A stretch of DNA of 64,000 nt from Streptococcus oralis subsp. tigurinus (GCF_002356415.1 NZ_AP018338.1:868001-932000); one strand, 5' to 3'; counted from the first letter of the stretch, positions 7,438 through 17,327 are shown. The notes: generated by a model not told the origin, from the sequence alone. Numbers and translations are program-made.

Positions 7438-9567
7438 ATGGATAAAAAATATGAAAAAATCTCCCAAGATTTGGGAGTAACCTTAAAGCAAATCGATACT
7501 GTTCTAAGTCTGACGGCTGAGGGGGCGACAATTCCCTTCATCGCGCGTTACCGGAAGGACATGACTGGTAGTCTGGATGAGGTGGCGATTAAGGCTATTA
7601 TTGATCTGGATAAAAGTCTGACAAATCTCAACGACCGTAAAGAAGCTGTCTTGGCTAAGATTCAAGAACAAGGCAAGCTGACCAAGGAATTGGAAGAAGC
7701 TATCCTGGCAGCTGAAAAATTAGCAGACGTAGAAGAACTCTACCTTCCTTATAAGGAGAAACGTCGTACCAAGGCAACCATTGCCCGTGAAGCTGGACTC
7801 TTTCCTCTTGCTCGCTTGATTTTGCAGAATGTAGATGGCTTAGAGAAAGAAGCTGAGAAGTTTGTCTGTGAAGGATTTGCGACTGGTCAAGAAGCCTTGG
7901 CTGGTGCGGTTGATATCTTGGTAGAAGCCTTATCTGAAGATGTGACCTTGCGCTCACTGACCTATCAGGAAGTGTTGAGACACTCTAAAATCACTTCGAA
8001 AGTCAAAGATGAAAGTCTTGATGAAAAGCAAGTTTTCCAGATTTATTATGATTTCTCAGAGACAGTTGGCAATATGCAAGGCTATCGTACCTTGGCACTC
8101 AATCGTGGGGAAAAGCTAGGCGTCTTAAAAGTCGGTTTTGAGCACGCGACAGATCGTATTCTTGCTTTCTTTGCTGCCCGTTTCAAGGTGAAAAATGCCT
8201 ATATAGATGAAGTTGTCCAACAGTCAGTTAAGAAAAAGGTCTTGCCTGCTATTGAGCGACGCATTCGGACAGAATTAACTGAGAAAGCAGAAGAAGGAGC
8301 TATCCAACTTTTTTCTGACAACCTGCGCAATCTCCTATTGGTTGCTCCGCTGAAAGGGCGCGTGGTTCTAGGATTTGACCCTGCTTTTCGTACAGGTGCC
8401 AAACTTGCTGTCGTAGATGCAACAGGGAAAATGCTGACGACTCAAGTCATTTATCCTGTTAAACCAGCCTCAGCTCGTCAAATCGAAGAAGCCAAGAAAG
8501 ATTTGGCAGATTTGATTGGTCAGTACAGTGTCGAAATCATTGCCATCGGAAATGGAACGGCCAGTCGGGAAAGTGAAGCCTTTGTGGCGGAAGTTCTGAA
8601 AGATTTTCCTGAGGTCAGCTATGTTATTGTCAATGAAAGTGGCGCTTCTGTCTACTCTGCCAGCGAACTTGCTCGTCAGGAGTTTCCAGAATTAACTGTT
8701 GAAAAACGCTCTGCTATCTCTATCGCTCGACGTTTGCAAGATCCGCTTGCCGAATTGGTCAAAATTGATCCCAAATCAATCGGTGTCGGGCAATACCAGC
8801 ACGATGTCAGTCAGAAGAAACTGTCTGAAAGTCTGGACTTTGTAGTCGATACCGTGGTCAACCAAGTCGGTGTCAATGTCAATACAGCTAGCCCAGCACT
8901 TCTTTCCCATGTGGCTGGACTCAATAAAACCATTTCTGAAAATATTGTCAAATACCGTGAGGAAGAAGGAAAAATCACTTCACGCGCTCAAATCAAGAAG
9001 GTTCCTCGCCTAGGTGCCAAAGCCTTTGAACAGGCTGCCGGTTTCCTCCGTATTCCTGAAAGTAGCAATATCCTTGATAATACAGGAGTTCACCCAGAAA
9101 ACTATGCTGCGGTTAAGGAGCTCTTCAAACGCTTGGATATCAAGGACTTGAATGAAGAAGCACAAAATAAGCTTAAGTCCCTATCAGTCAAGGAGATGGC
9201 GCAAGAACTGGATCTTGGACCAGAAACGCTTAAAGATATCATTGCCGACCTTCTCAAACCAGGTCGAGATTTCCGCGACTCTTTTGATGCACCTGTTCTT
9301 CGTCAAGATGTCTTGGATATCAAGGATTTAAAAGTCGGCCAGAAGTTGGAAGGTGTGGTGCGTAATGTCGTTGATTTCGGTGCCTTCGTTGATATCGGGA
9401 TTCACGAGGACGGCCTCATTCATATTTCTCATATGAGTCGCAAATTTATCAAACATCCCAGCCAAGTGGTGTCTGTTGGAGATTTGGTAACGGTTTGGGT
9501 TAAGAAAATCGATACTGAACGTGAAAAAGTCAATCTGTCGCTTCTAGCTCCAAATGAATCTAACTGA
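7438..9567 (+). CDS. tex: Tex RNA-binding transcription accessory protein
   Basis: Tex is a conserved cytoplasmic nucleic-acid binding protein that affects transcription and stress survival. Seen: 709 residues, normal length. The N-terminal Tex domain contains [18 protein letters not shown], followed by a YqgF/RNase H-like fold ([19 protein letters not shown]), tandem helix-hairpin-helix units ([38 protein letters not shown]) and a C-terminal S1 domain near residues 635-705 ([21 protein letters not shown]). The next gene, sprT-like, starts inside its last codons. The start at 7438 is fixed by the tight promoter spacing. Confidence 0.96.
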   Translation: MDKKYEKISQDLGVTLKQIDTVLSLTAEGATIPFIARYRKDMTGSLDEVAIKAIIDLDKSLTNLNDRKEAVLAKIQEQGKLTKELEEAILAAEKLADVEELYLPYKEKRRTKATIAREAGLFPLARLILQNVDGLEKEAEKFVCEGFATGQEALAGAVDILVEALSEDVTLRSLTYQEVLRHSKITSKVKDESLDEKQVFQIYYDFSETVGNMQGYRTLALNRGEKLGVLKVGFEHATDRILAFFAARFKVKNAYIDEVVQQSVKKKVLPAIERRIRTELTEKAEEGAIQLFSDNLRNLLLVAPLKGRVVLGFDPAFRTGAKLAVVDATGKMLTTQVIYPVKPASARQIEEAKKDLADLIGQYSVEIIAIGNGTASRESEAFVAEVLKDFPEVSYVIVNESGASVYSASELARQEFPELTVEKRSAISIARRLQDPLAELVKIDPKSIGVGQYQHDVSQKKLSESLDFVVDTVVNQVGVNVNTASPALLSHVAGLNKTISENIVKYREEEGKITSRAQIKKVPRLGAKAFEQAAGFLRIPESSNILDNTGVHPENYAAVKELFKRLDIKDLNEEAQNKLKSLSVKEMAQELDLGPETLKDIIADLLKPGRDFRDSFDAPVLRQDVLDIKDLKVGQKLEGVVRNVVDFGAFVDIGIHEDGLIHISHMSRKFIKHPSQVVSVGDLVTVWVKKIDTEREKVNLSLLAPNESN

Positions 9568-9997
9568 GTACGTTCAATCTGTTTCTCTCGAAGACTTTGG
9601 TAGACCTTTTAAACACCAAGCCCAGTGGAATTCTCGTCTGCGAACGACAGGTGGGCGATTTTTCCCCAAGGATGGGCATTTGGACTTTAATCCCAAGGTT
9701 TATAATGAACTTGGTTTGGAGGTTTTTCGGAAAATCGTGCGCCATGAACTCTGTCACTACCACCTTTATTTTCAGAAAAAGGGTTATCGACATAAGGATC
9801 GAGATTTTAAGGAACTTTTGAAAGAAGTGGATGGACTGCGCTTTGTACCATCTTTGAGAGCCCAAAGTAGTTACCTAGTCTATCAGTGTCAATCCTGCCA
9901 GCAATCCTATCAACGCAAGAGGAAGATTGACACGAAACGCTATCTCTGTGGCGTCTGCCGTGGTAAACTTGTCATTTTAAATCGGCCTAAGGACTGA
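9554..9997 (+). CDS. SprT-like zinc metalloprotease-fold protein
   Basis: A 147-residue protein with the HELCHYH zinc motif (HExxH type) near residue 63, in the context [15 protein letters not shown]-terminal zinc ribbon has two Cys pairs (CQSC and CGVC) near residues 112-136. Firmicute members are annotated SprT-like, UPF0357 or YdcK-like; the substrate is unknown. The start codon lies 14 bases inside the end of tex, so the two are translationally coupled, as in many streptococci. Probably soluble and cytoplasmic. Confidence 0.88.
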   Translation: MNLTEYVQSVSLEDFGRPFKHQAQWNSRLRTTGGRFFPKDGHLDFNPKVYNELGLEVFRKIVRHELCHYHLYFQKKGYRHKDRDFKELLKEVDGLRFVPSLRAQSSYLVYQCQSCQQSYQRKRKIDTKRYLCGVCRGKLVILNRPKD

Positions 9998-10016
9998 TGT
10001 TTGTGACCCCGTTTCA

Positions 10017-10025
10017 TGCTATACT
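10017..10025 (+). promoter_or_regulatory. Extended -10 promoter of the PspC-domain gene
   Basis: TGC then TATACT (10020-10025), with no well-spaced -35 box. It gives a leader of about 25 bases carrying AAGAGGAAC before the ATG at 10057. Confidence 0.55.
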
Positions 10026-10056
10026 ACTTGTAAGAATACCGAAAGAGGAACAAATC

Positions 10057-10329
10057 ATGAATACAAAATTTTATAAAATGAGACGAAATCGCATGGTGTC
10101 GGGAGTCTTAGCTGGTCTATCAGACAAGTGGAATTTTGATGTAACTCTAGTCCGCTTTCTCTTCGCCATTTTTACCATATCAAATTTTGGAGTTGGTGTG
10201 ATTATTTACATCATCCTCGCCTCTATCCTGCCAACTAAGGAAGAAATCGAAGCAGAAATGTACGGAACAGGACCACGCAAACGCAAGGAAGCCGAGGCCA
10301 TTGATGACAATGATGGGCGGTTTTGGTGA
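10057..10329 (+). CDS. PspC-domain small membrane protein
   Basis: A 90-residue protein starting MNTKFYKMRRNRMVSGVLAGL. PspC domain hallmarks are VSGVLAGLSDKWNFDVTLVRFLF followed by one strongly hydrophobic helix (about residues 36-60, ending LASILPTKEE). The C-terminal tail is charged (PRKRKEAEAIDDNDG). PspC proteins act in envelope stress signalling in other bacteria; here only the domain is visible. An in-frame ATG exists at 9997, but the ribosome site GAGGAAC and the promoter support 10057. A terminator follows. Confidence 0.82.
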   Translation: MNTKFYKMRRNRMVSGVLAGLSDKWNFDVTLVRFLFAIFTISNFGVGVIIYIILASILPTKEEIEAEMYGTGPRKRKEAEAIDDNDGRFW

Positions 10330-10399
10330 GTTGGATTTTGAAATAGTTTATAGATAGTTTCCTTATTTCTCAAAGTCATCAGAAAAAGAAGTGAACCTT

Positions 10400-10427
10400 A
10401 ACCCTTGCATCCGCAAGGGTTTTCTTC
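10400..10427 (+). terminator. Terminator after the PspC-domain gene
   Basis: AACCCTTGC and GCAAGGGTT form a perfect stem with a short loop, followed by TTCTT. Confidence 0.8.
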
Positions 10428-10483
10428 TTGCCTTTCTTTTATGGTAAAATATTGATAGCAAAATTACTTGATTTTCTTCAATC

Positions 10484-10497
10484 TTACAAAAATGTAA
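10484..10497 (+). promoter_or_regulatory. BceR-type operator
   Basis: TTACA-AAAA-TGTAA fits the TNACA-N4-TGTAA motif described for BceR-like response regulators of Firmicutes. The surrounding bases extend the palindrome (ATCTTACAAAAATGTAAGAT). It lies about 70 bases before the probable start of the transporter operon, with a weak -10 (TAAACT) at 10551-10556. No sensor kinase or regulator gene is adjacent, so the controlling two-component system would be encoded elsewhere. Confidence 0.6.
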
Positions 10498-10585
10498 GAT
10501 TAAAGTCTCTTTTGTAAGGTTAGGTTATGGCAAGCCGCCTTTTTTTGCGATAAACTAGACTCATAAAGAACAAAGGAGCAAAACC

Positions 10586-10696
10586 ATGAAAAGAATTTTA
10601 CAAAAGAAAACAAGAAAACCAAGTCAAAAAGATATCGAGCGTGTTCAACTGGGATGCGCTATGATGCAAGCACAGTTTCAAATGATGGGATATTAA
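10586..10696 (+). CDS. Small basic protein, 36 residues, heading the Bce-type operon
   Basis: The frame starts MKRILQKKTRKPSQKDIE and ends VQLGCAMMQAQFQMMGY. It has a good ribosome site (AAAGGAGCAAAACC) and ends 13 bases before the ABC ATPase gene. The N-terminal half is strongly basic and the C-terminal half is Met/Gln-rich. I do not recognise the family. The position, right after the operator and with its own ribosome site, argues that it is translated with the transporter, perhaps as a modulator; that role is a guess. Confidence 0.6.
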   Translation: MKRILQKKTRKPSQKDIERVQLGCAMMQAQFQMMGY

Positions 10697-10709
10697 GAAG
10701 GAGAAAATC

Positions 10710-11468
10710 ATGACACTTTTAGATGTAAAACACGTTCAAAAAATCTATAAAACACGTTTTCAAGGCAACCAAGTAGAAGCACTTAAAGACATTCACTTTA
10801 CCGTAGAAAAGGGTGACTATGTTGCCATCATGGGAGAGTCTGGTTCTGGGAAATCAACCCTGCTCAACATCCTAGCTATGCTGGATAAACCAACTCGAGG
10901 TCAGGTTTACTTAAACGGAACAGACACAGCCACTATTAAAAATTCACAGGCTTCGAGTTTCCGTCGTGAGAAGTTGGGATTTGTCTTCCAAGACTTTAAC
11001 TTGCTAGATACCCTGTCTGTTAAGGACAATATCTTGCTTCCGTTAGTTCTATCACGAAAACCTATTACGGAGATGATGAAGAAATTGGTAGTGACAGCTG
11101 AAAATTTGGGCATCAACCAATTGCAAGAGAAGTACCCTTACGAGATCTCAGGTGGTCAAAAGCAGCGGGTAGCAGTAGCACGCGCCATCATCACTGAACC
11201 TGAAATTCTCCTTGCGGATGAGCCAACAGGAGCTCTTGACTCCAAGTCATCTGCAGCTCTTCTAGATGTTTTTGATGAAATCAATGAACGCGGTCAAACC
11301 ATTCTCATGGTAACTCACTCAACGGCGGCAGCCAGCAGGGCCAAACGCGTTCTCTTTATCAAAGACGGCATTCTTTACAACCAAATCTACCGTGGAGACA
11401 AGACAGAGCGTCAGATGTTCCAAGAAATCTCTGATACTTTGACTGTCATGGCAAGCGAGGTGAATTAG
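10710..11468 (+). CDS. Bce-type ABC transporter ATPase
   Basis: The cytoplasmic ATPase of an antimicrobial peptide detoxification transporter (BceA-like). Seen: 252 residues; Walker A MGESGSGKST; Q-loop VFQDFNLLDTLSV; signature ISGGQKQR; Walker B ILLADEPTGALD; switch His in MVTHST. The permease gene follows after one base. In pneumococcus a homologous pair (recalled as SP_0913-SP_0912) confers bacitracin and lantibiotic resistance under a remote two-component system, which agrees with the operator upstream. Substrate specificity here is inferred. Confidence 0.9.
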   Translation: MTLLDVKHVQKIYKTRFQGNQVEALKDIHFTVEKGDYVAIMGESGSGKSTLLNILAMLDKPTRGQVYLNGTDTATIKNSQASSFRREKLGFVFQDFNLLDTLSVKDNILLPLVLSRKPITEMMKKLVVTAENLGINQLQEKYPYEISGGQKQRVAVARAIITEPEILLADEPTGALDSKSSAALLDVFDEINERGQTILMVTHSTAAASRAKRVLFIKDGILYNQIYRGDKTERQMFQEISDTLTVMASEVN

Positions 11469-11469
11469 T

Positions 11470-13458
11470 ATGTTCCGATTGACCAATAAGTTAGCGGTGT
11501 CAAACTTAATCAAAAACCGCAAACTCTACTATCCCTTTGCCTTAGCTGTTCTCTTAGCAGTGACCATCACCTATCTCTTTTATTCATTGTCACTTAATCC
11601 TAACATTGGCAAGATCCGAGGGGGAGAAACTATCTCTATGACCCTGGCTCTCGGTATGGTGGTTGTTACCATCGCTTCTGGAATTATTGTCCTGTATGCC
11701 AATAGTTTTGTCATGAAGAACCGCTCCAAGGAGCTGGGTGTATATGGTATGCTGGGTCTTGAAAAGCGCCATTTGATCAGTATGGTTTTTAAGGAGCTTC
11801 TTATTTTTGGTTCCTTAACCTTGACAGCTGGTCTCGGCCTAGGAGCTCTCTTTGATAAGCTAATCTTTGCCCTTCTTCTGAAGCTGATGAAGATGAAAGT
11901 GGAACTCGTTTCGACTTTCCAACCAATTGTCTTTATCCTAGTTCTCATCGTCTTTGGAGCTATCTTCCTAGGTCTAATTTTTATCAATGCCTTTCGCATC
12001 GCACGCATGAATGCCCTTCAGCTCTCTCGTGAAAAAGCCAGTGGTGAGAAAAAAGGACGTTTCTTAGGCCTTCAAACCATTCTAGGTCTAATCAGTTTGG
12101 GAGCTGGTTATTACCTAGCAGTTACAGTTGAAAATCCACTTTCTGCTGTTCTGATTTTCTTCGTAGCAGTTTTGTTAGTAATTTTGGGAACTTATCTTCT
12201 CTTCAATGCAGGAATCACAGTTTTCCTACAAATCTTGAAGAAAAACAAGCGTTATTATTACCAACCTAACAACATGATTTCTGTATCCAATCTCATTTTT
12301 CGTATGAAGAAAAATGCGGTTGGTCTGGCGACGATTGCTATTCTTTCAACCATGGTCTTGGTGACAATGTCTGCTGCAACGAGTATCTTTAAAGGCTCTG
12401 AAACTTTCAAGAAAGTCATGAATCCACATGATTTTGGAATTACAGGACAGAATATTGAAAAAGAAGACATAAATAAACTCCTAGACCAGTATGCTAGTGA
12501 TAAGGGATTGACTGTTACAAAGAAAGAAGTTCTTACATACAGTAGCTTTGGTGTAGCAAATCAAGAAGGTACGAAATTAACAATCTTTGACAAAGGTCAA
12601 AACCGTGTTCAACCGAAAACTGTTTTTATGGTCTTTGACCAAAAAGACTATGAGAATATGACGGGGCAAAAACTCGCACTTTCAGGAAAGGAAGTTGGAT
12701 TGTTTACTAAAAACAAAGAACTTCAAGGACAGAAAGAACTGACTCTAAATAACCAGACCTACACGATCAAAGAAGAAATCAAAAAAGATTTTATTCTTGA
12801 ACATGTCCCAAATCAGTACAATATTCTAACTTCGGACTATAACTATCTGGTTGTTCCTGACCTACAAGTCTTTCTTGACCAGCATCCTAATTCTTCCATC
12901 TTTAATCAATACTACGGTGGTATGAATGTAACAGCTAGTGAGGAAGAGCAACTCAAACTTGCCAACGACTATTCAAAATTCCTTGGTGATTTTAATAGAG
13001 AATTAAGCAAAGAAGGAAGCTATGTTTACGGAAGCAATCTAGCTGATAGCAGTGCGCAGATGAGTGCTCTCTTTGGTGGAGTCTTCTTCATCGGTATCTT
13101 CCTCTCTATCATCTTTATGGTGGGAACAGTTCTTGTCATCTACTACAAACAAATCTCTGAAGGCTATGAAGACCGTGAACGCTTTATCATTTTGCAAAAA
13201 GTCGGTCTCGATCAAAAGCAAATCAAGCAAACCATTAATAAACAGGTCCTAACTGTTTTCTTCCTCCCTTTGCTCTTTGCCTTCCTACACCTTGCCTTTG
13301 CCTATCATATGCTTAGCCTCATTCTAAAAGTCATTGGGGTACTAGATGCAACCATGATGTTGACCGTTACACTTTCCATTTGTGCTATCTTCCTCATCGT
13401 CTATGTCTTGATCTTTATGATTACCTCAAGAAGCTACCGCAAGATTGTGCAAATGTAA
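11470..13458 (+). CDS. Bce-type ABC transporter permease
   Basis: A 662-residue FtsX-family permease (BceB-like). Hydrophobic segments occur near residues 18-38, 55-80, 108-135, 150-175, 200-215, 225-250 and 285-305. A large extracellular domain of roughly 200 residues (about 310-525) follows, then three C-terminal helices. This ten-helix layout with the big loop between helices 7 and 8 is diagnostic of peptide-antibiotic sensing transporters. It works with the adjacent ATPase. It is intact, and a terminator follows directly. Confidence 0.9.
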   Translation: MFRLTNKLAVSNLIKNRKLYYPFALAVLLAVTITYLFYSLSLNPNIGKIRGGETISMTLALGMVVVTIASGIIVLYANSFVMKNRSKELGVYGMLGLEKRHLISMVFKELLIFGSLTLTAGLGLGALFDKLIFALLLKLMKMKVELVSTFQPIVFILVLIVFGAIFLGLIFINAFRIARMNALQLSREKASGEKKGRFLGLQTILGLISLGAGYYLAVTVENPLSAVLIFFVAVLLVILGTYLLFNAGITVFLQILKKNKRYYYQPNNMISVSNLIFRMKKNAVGLATIAILSTMVLVTMSAATSIFKGSETFKKVMNPHDFGITGQNIEKEDINKLLDQYASDKGLTVTKKEVLTYSSFGVANQEGTKLTIFDKGQNRVQPKTVFMVFDQKDYENMTGQKLALSGKEVGLFTKNKELQGQKELTLNNQTYTIKEEIKKDFILEHVPNQYNILTSDYNYLVVPDLQVFLDQHPNSSIFNQYYGGMNVTASEEEQLKLANDYSKFLGDFNRELSKEGSYVYGSNLADSSAQMSALFGGVFFIGIFLSIIFMVGTVLVIYYKQISEGYEDRERFIILQKVGLDQKQIKQTINKQVLTVFFLPLLFAFLHLAFAYHMLSLILKVIGVLDATMMLTVTLSICAIFLIVYVLIFMITSRSYRKIVQM

Positions 13459-13463
13459 AAAAG

Positions 13464-13494
13464 ATACCTCGATATTTATCGAGGTATTTCTTTA
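13464..13494 (+). terminator. Terminator between bceB-like and VIT-type genes
   Basis: ATACCTCGAT-ATTT-ATCGAGGTAT is a perfect ten-base-pair stem followed by TTCTTT. It lies between converging genes and may serve both. Confidence 0.85.
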
Positions 13495-13496
13495 TC

Positions 13497-14192
13497 TTAA
13501 ATGCTAAAGAGTTGTCCCAAGAGGAAGGTTACGCCCATGGTCAGAAGTCCGATACAGAGGTTGCGGATCATAGCTGTTTTCGTAGGAGCCTTGCCTAGTT
13601 TAGCACTGGTATAGCCAGTGACGAGAAGGGAAAGGGCCACGATAAAAACAGTAGCAGGAATACGATAGTCACTTGGAAAGACGGTGATTGAAAGCATGGG
13701 AGGAAGACTTCCCAGTACAAAGGCAATAAAGCTAGAGATAGCAGCATGCCAAGGATTGGTAAATTCTTCGTACTCGATACCGTATTTTTCCTCAACCAAG
13801 GCTTTGAGTGGATTTTTTAAAAAGGCCTTGTTGGTCAAAAGTTGGGCGGACGTTTCACACTCACCGTTTTGAAGATAGGCAGCATAGAGGGATTGTTTTG
13901 CAGATTCGATGTCCTTATCCAAGAGCAACTGTTCTCTGGCAACAGCGGCTTCTTCCGTGTCTTTCTGAGTGGATACAGAGACATATTCGCCACCGGCCAT
14001 AGAGAAAGCACCAGCGAGGATAGCCGCTAAACCTGATAAAAAGATAATCCAGATATTGCTTGTCGCACTGGCAACGCCGATAACGACTCCAGCGATGGAA
14101 ATAATTCCATCATTGGCACCCAGAACACCTGCGCGTAGGATATTGAGTCGTCCTGCAAAGTTAGCATCAATTTCATGTTTTATTTCTGTCAT
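13497..14192 (-). CDS. VIT1/CCC1-family transporter
   Basis: A 231-residue membrane protein of the VIT1/CCC1 (DUF125) family, whose members move iron or manganese. Seen: GRLNILRAGVLGANDGIISIAGVVIGV, the signature first helix; MAGGEYVSVSTQKD, the loop between helices 2 and 3; and three more C-terminal hydrophobic segments. An upstream in-frame ATG at 14240 exists, but AGAAAGGAG six bases before 14192 marks the real start (MTEIKHEID). It is transcribed alone. Substrate is not readable from the sequence. Confidence 0.87.
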   Translation of the reverse strand: MTEIKHEIDANFAGRLNILRAGVLGANDGIISIAGVVIGVASATSNIWIIFLSGLAAILAGAFSMAGGEYVSVSTQKDTEEAAVAREQLLLDKDIESAKQSLYAAYLQNGECETSAQLLTNKAFLKNPLKALVEEKYGIEYEEFTNPWHAAISSFIAFVLGSLPPMLSITVFPSDYRIPATVFIVALSLLVTGYTSAKLGKAPTKTAMIRNLCIGLLTMGVTFLLGQLFSI

Positions 14193-14349
14193 AGTCATCT
14201 CCTTTCTCTCCATTATAGAGAAAAGAGTAGGGGAATACAAACTTTTTAAACTATCTGAAAAAAGTTCTACGATTCTAATTTTTAGGTCCTTTGAAGTTTC
14301 TCCGAAAAAGTAGTGCTATCCTACTGTACTAGAACTTTTTAAACTTATC

Positions 14350-14358
14350 TATGGTATA
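14350..14358 (+). promoter_or_regulatory. Promoter of the HAD-HAD-ftsY operon
   Basis: A TATGGTATAATAG extended -10 lies about 40 bases upstream of the first HAD gene, leaving a leader with the ribosome-like site TTGGAGAA. Confidence 0.6.
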
Positions 14359-14397
14359 ATAGAAGATAGATTTATCAATTGGAGAATAAAGGATTTT

Positions 14398-15189
14398 ATG
14401 ATTAAACTTGTAGCAACGGATATGGACGGAACCTTTCTTGACGGAAAGGGGCGGTTTGATATGGAACGCCTCAAAAACGTACTTGCTTCTTACAAGGAAA
14501 AGGGGATTTATTTTGCAGTGGCTTCAGGTCGTGGTATTCTGTCCCTAAAAAAGTTGTTTGCGGATGTGCGTGATGAAGTGATTTTTATAGCTGAAAACGG
14601 GAGCTATGTTGAGTTTCATGGTGAGGATATGTATGAGGCTACTATGTCTCGGGATTTTTACTTGAGCACTTTTGAAGCTTTAAAGAAATCACCCTATTTT
14701 GATGAAAGAAAAATGCTCTTGACTGGGAAAAAAGCTTGTTATGTTTTGGAAACAGTGGATGAGACCTATCTCATGTTTAGCCGTCACTACAATGAAAATA
14801 TTCAAAAAGTAGCAAGTTTAGAAGATATCACGGATGAGATTTTTAAATTCACTACTAACTTTACTGAAGAAACGATAGTAGCTGGTGAGGCCTGGGTCAA
14901 CGAAAATGTTCCTGGTGTGAAAGCCATGACCACAGGTTTTGAATCCATCGATATTGTCTTAGACTATGTTGATAAGGGTGTGGCTATTGTTGAGCTAGCA
15001 AAAAAACTGGATCTAACCATGGATCAGGTTATGGCTTTTGGCGATAATCTCAATGACCTGCACATGATGCAGGTTGTTGGACATCCAATCGCTCCTGAAA
15101 ATGCGCGACCAGAGATTTTAGAATTAGCAGAGAGAGTGATTGGGCACCATAAGGACCAGTCAGTGATGGCTTATATGGAGGGCTTGTAA
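14398..15189 (+). CDS. Cof-type HAD-IIB hydrolase
   Basis: A 263-residue haloacid dehalogenase-superfamily phosphatase. Motif I VATDMDGTFLD is at residues 5-15; the class IIB cap follows (VASGRG for motif II); motif IV is near 214 (MAFGDNLNDLHMM). Such proteins dephosphorylate sugar phosphates or cofactors such as FMN and PLP; the exact substrate cannot be read. Its stop overlaps the start of the second HAD gene (TAATG), so the pair is coupled, and ftsY follows in the same direction. Confidence 0.9.
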   Translation: MIKLVATDMDGTFLDGKGRFDMERLKNVLASYKEKGIYFAVASGRGILSLKKLFADVRDEVIFIAENGSYVEFHGEDMYEATMSRDFYLSTFEALKKSPYFDERKMLLTGKKACYVLETVDETYLMFSRHYNENIQKVASLEDITDEIFKFTTNFTEETIVAGEAWVNENVPGVKAMTTGFESIDIVLDYVDKGVAIVELAKKLDLTMDQVMAFGDNLNDLHMMQVVGHPIAPENARPEILELAERVIGHHKDQSVMAYMEGL

Positions 15190-16007
15190 TGGCGGATATT
15201 AAATTGATTGCATTGGATTTGGATGGTACTTTGCTGACAACGGATAAAAAGCTAACAGATCGTACCAAGGAAGTCCTCAAAGCTGCGCGTGACCGTGGCA
15301 TCAAGGTCGTTCTGACAACAGGTCGTCCTTTGAAGGCTATGGATTTCTTTCTCCATGAGCTAGGGACTGATGGTCAGGAGGACGAGTACACCATCACCTT
15401 TAATGGTGGTCTAGTGCAAAAAAACACAGGAGAGATTCTCGATAAAACAGTCTTTTCAATCGACGATGTAGCACGATTGTACGAGGAAACTGAAAAACTC
15501 GGACTTCCGTTAGATGCCATTTCAGAAGGAACCGTCTATCAAATTCAGTCAGACCAAGAAAGTCTCTATGCTAAGTTCAACCCAGCCCTGACTTTCGTAC
15601 CTGTCGCTTTTGAAGATCTATCTAGTCAGATGACGTATAATAAATGTGTGACTGCCTTTGCCCAAGAACCTTTGGATGCGGCGATTCAACAGATTTCTCC
15701 TGAATTGTTTGACCAATACGAAATCTTCAAATCGCGTGAACTCTTATTGGAATGGTCGCCGAAAAACGTCCACAAGGCAACAGGTTTAGCGAAATTAATT
15801 AAACACTTAGGAATCGATCAAAGTCAAGTCATGGCTTGTGGTGACGAGGCCAATGACCTTTCCATGATTGAGTGGGCAGGTCTAGGAGTTGCCATGCAAA
15901 ATGCAGTTCCAGCAGTTAAGGCAGTTGCAAATGTGATTACTCCGATGACCAACGACGAGGAAGCCGTTGCCTGGGCTATCGAAGAATATGTGCTAAAGGA
16001 GAGTTAA
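15189..16007 (+). CDS. Cof-type HAD-IIB hydrolase (YidA-like)
   Basis: A 272-residue HAD phosphatase with motif I IALDLDGTLLTTDKKL, motif II VLTTGRPL, a cap starting around 85, and the Mg-binding motif MACGDEANDLSMIEWAG near 218. It resembles E. coli YidA sugar phosphatase. It is a distinct protein from its neighbour rather than a recent duplication, since the caps differ. Its stop is three bases before ftsY. Substrate unknown. Confidence 0.9.
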   Translation: MADIKLIALDLDGTLLTTDKKLTDRTKEVLKAARDRGIKVVLTTGRPLKAMDFFLHELGTDGQEDEYTITFNGGLVQKNTGEILDKTVFSIDDVARLYEETEKLGLPLDAISEGTVYQIQSDQESLYAKFNPALTFVPVAFEDLSSQMTYNKCVTAFAQEPLDAAIQQISPELFDQYEIFKSRELLLEWSPKNVHKATGLAKLIKHLGIDQSQVMACGDEANDLSMIEWAGLGVAMQNAVPAVKAVANVITPMTNDEEAVAWAIEEYVLKES

Positions 16008-16010
16008 AAA

Positions 16011-17282
16011 ATGGGATTATTTGACCGTTTATTCGGAAAAAAAGAAGAGCCAAAAATCGAAGATGTTGTAAAAGAAGCACTGGAAAATCTTGATTTGTCA
16101 GAAGAGGTCGAAGAAACAGCGACGGACAAAGTGGAAGAAACACCTGCTCAAGAAGAACTTCCTCAGATCTCGACAGAAGAAGTTATTGAACCAGAAGCAG
16201 TCGAGGAAACTGCTCAGGAAGAGCTTGAGCTAGAATCTGATGAACTGGAACAATTCCAAGAGCCGGAAGAAATTCTAGAAGAAGAGAACCAAGAAACTGT
16301 AGAAACTGAAGAAGAGCTCGCGTCTGAAGTCGTAGAAGAAAGTCCTCAGGTTGAAGAAACCGTTCAGGAAAAATATGACCGTAGTCTCAAAAAAACCCGT
16401 ACGGGATTCGGTGCTCGTTTGAATGCCTTCTTTGCCAACTTTCGTTCTGTCGATGAAGAATTCTTCGAGGAATTGGAAGAACTGCTTATCATGAGCGACG
16501 TTGGTGTGCAAGTCGCTTCAAACTTAACAGAAGAACTACGCTATGAAGCCAAACTCGAAAACGCTAAGAAGCCTGACGCACTTCGTCGTGTCATTATCGA
16601 GAAATTGGTTGAACTCTATGAGAAGGATGGCAACTATGATGAACAAATCCACTTCCAAGATGGTTTGACAGTCATGCTCTTTGTTGGTGTTAATGGTGTT
16701 GGGAAAACAACTTCTATCGGGAAATTGGCTCATCGCTACAAACAAGCTGGAAAGAAAGTCATGTTGGTTGCGGCAGATACCTTCCGTGCTGGAGCTGTTG
16801 CCCAGCTAGCTGAATGGGGCCGACGTGTGGATGTTCCTGTTGTGACGGGGCCTGAAAAGGCTGATCCAGCAAGTGTGGTCTTTGATGGGATGGAACGTGC
16901 TGTAGCAGAAGGGATTGATATTCTCATGATTGATACAGCAGGTCGTTTGCAAAACAAGGACAACCTTATGGCCGAGTTGGAAAAGATTGGTCGCATTATC
17001 AAGCGTGTCGTTCCAGAGGCACCCCATGAAACCTTCCTGGCCCTTGATGCGTCAACTGGACAGAATGCCTTGGTACAAGCTAAGGAATTTTCTAAGATAA
17101 CACCATTGACAGGAATTGTTTTGACAAAAATTGATGGAACTGCCCGAGGTGGTGTTGTACTAGCCATTCGAGAAGAACTCAATATCCCTGTAAAATTGAT
17201 CGGTTTTGGTGAAAAAATCGATGATATCGGTGAATTTAACTCTGAAAACTTTATGAAGGGTCTCTTAGAAGGCTTGGTTTAA
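16011..17282 (+). CDS. ftsY: Signal recognition particle receptor FtsY
   Basis: FtsY docks SRP-ribosome complexes at the membrane for co-translational insertion. Seen: 423 residues. An amphipathic start (MGLFDRLFGKK) is followed by a long Glu-rich acidic A domain to about residue 120. The N domain follows, then the GTPase G domain with GVNGVGKTTSIGKLA near 225, DTAGRLQNKDNL near 305 and TKIDGTARGG near 370. It is the last gene of the HAD-HAD-ftsY unit, and a terminator follows. Confidence 0.97.
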   Translation: MGLFDRLFGKKEEPKIEDVVKEALENLDLSEEVEETATDKVEETPAQEELPQISTEEVIEPEAVEETAQEELELESDELEQFQEPEEILEEENQETVETEEELASEVVEESPQVEETVQEKYDRSLKKTRTGFGARLNAFFANFRSVDEEFFEELEELLIMSDVGVQVASNLTEELRYEAKLENAKKPDALRRVIIEKLVELYEKDGNYDEQIHFQDGLTVMLFVGVNGVGKTTSIGKLAHRYKQAGKKVMLVAADTFRAGAVAQLAEWGRRVDVPVVTGPEKADPASVVFDGMERAVAEGIDILMIDTAGRLQNKDNLMAELEKIGRIIKRVVPEAPHETFLALDASTGQNALVQAKEFSKITPLTGIVLTKIDGTARGGVVLAIREELNIPVKLIGFGEKIDDIGEFNSENFMKGLLEGLV

Positions 17283-17295
17283 TAGAAAATAAATA

Positions 17296-17326
17296 ATCCT
17301 GCAAGATACACTTGCAGGATATTTTT
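17296..17326. terminator. Terminator between ftsY and zwf
   Basis: ATCCTGCAAG-ATACA-CTTGCAGGAT is a perfect stem followed by ATTTTT on the plus strand. It lies between converging genes. Confidence 0.88.
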
Positions 17327-17327
17327 G

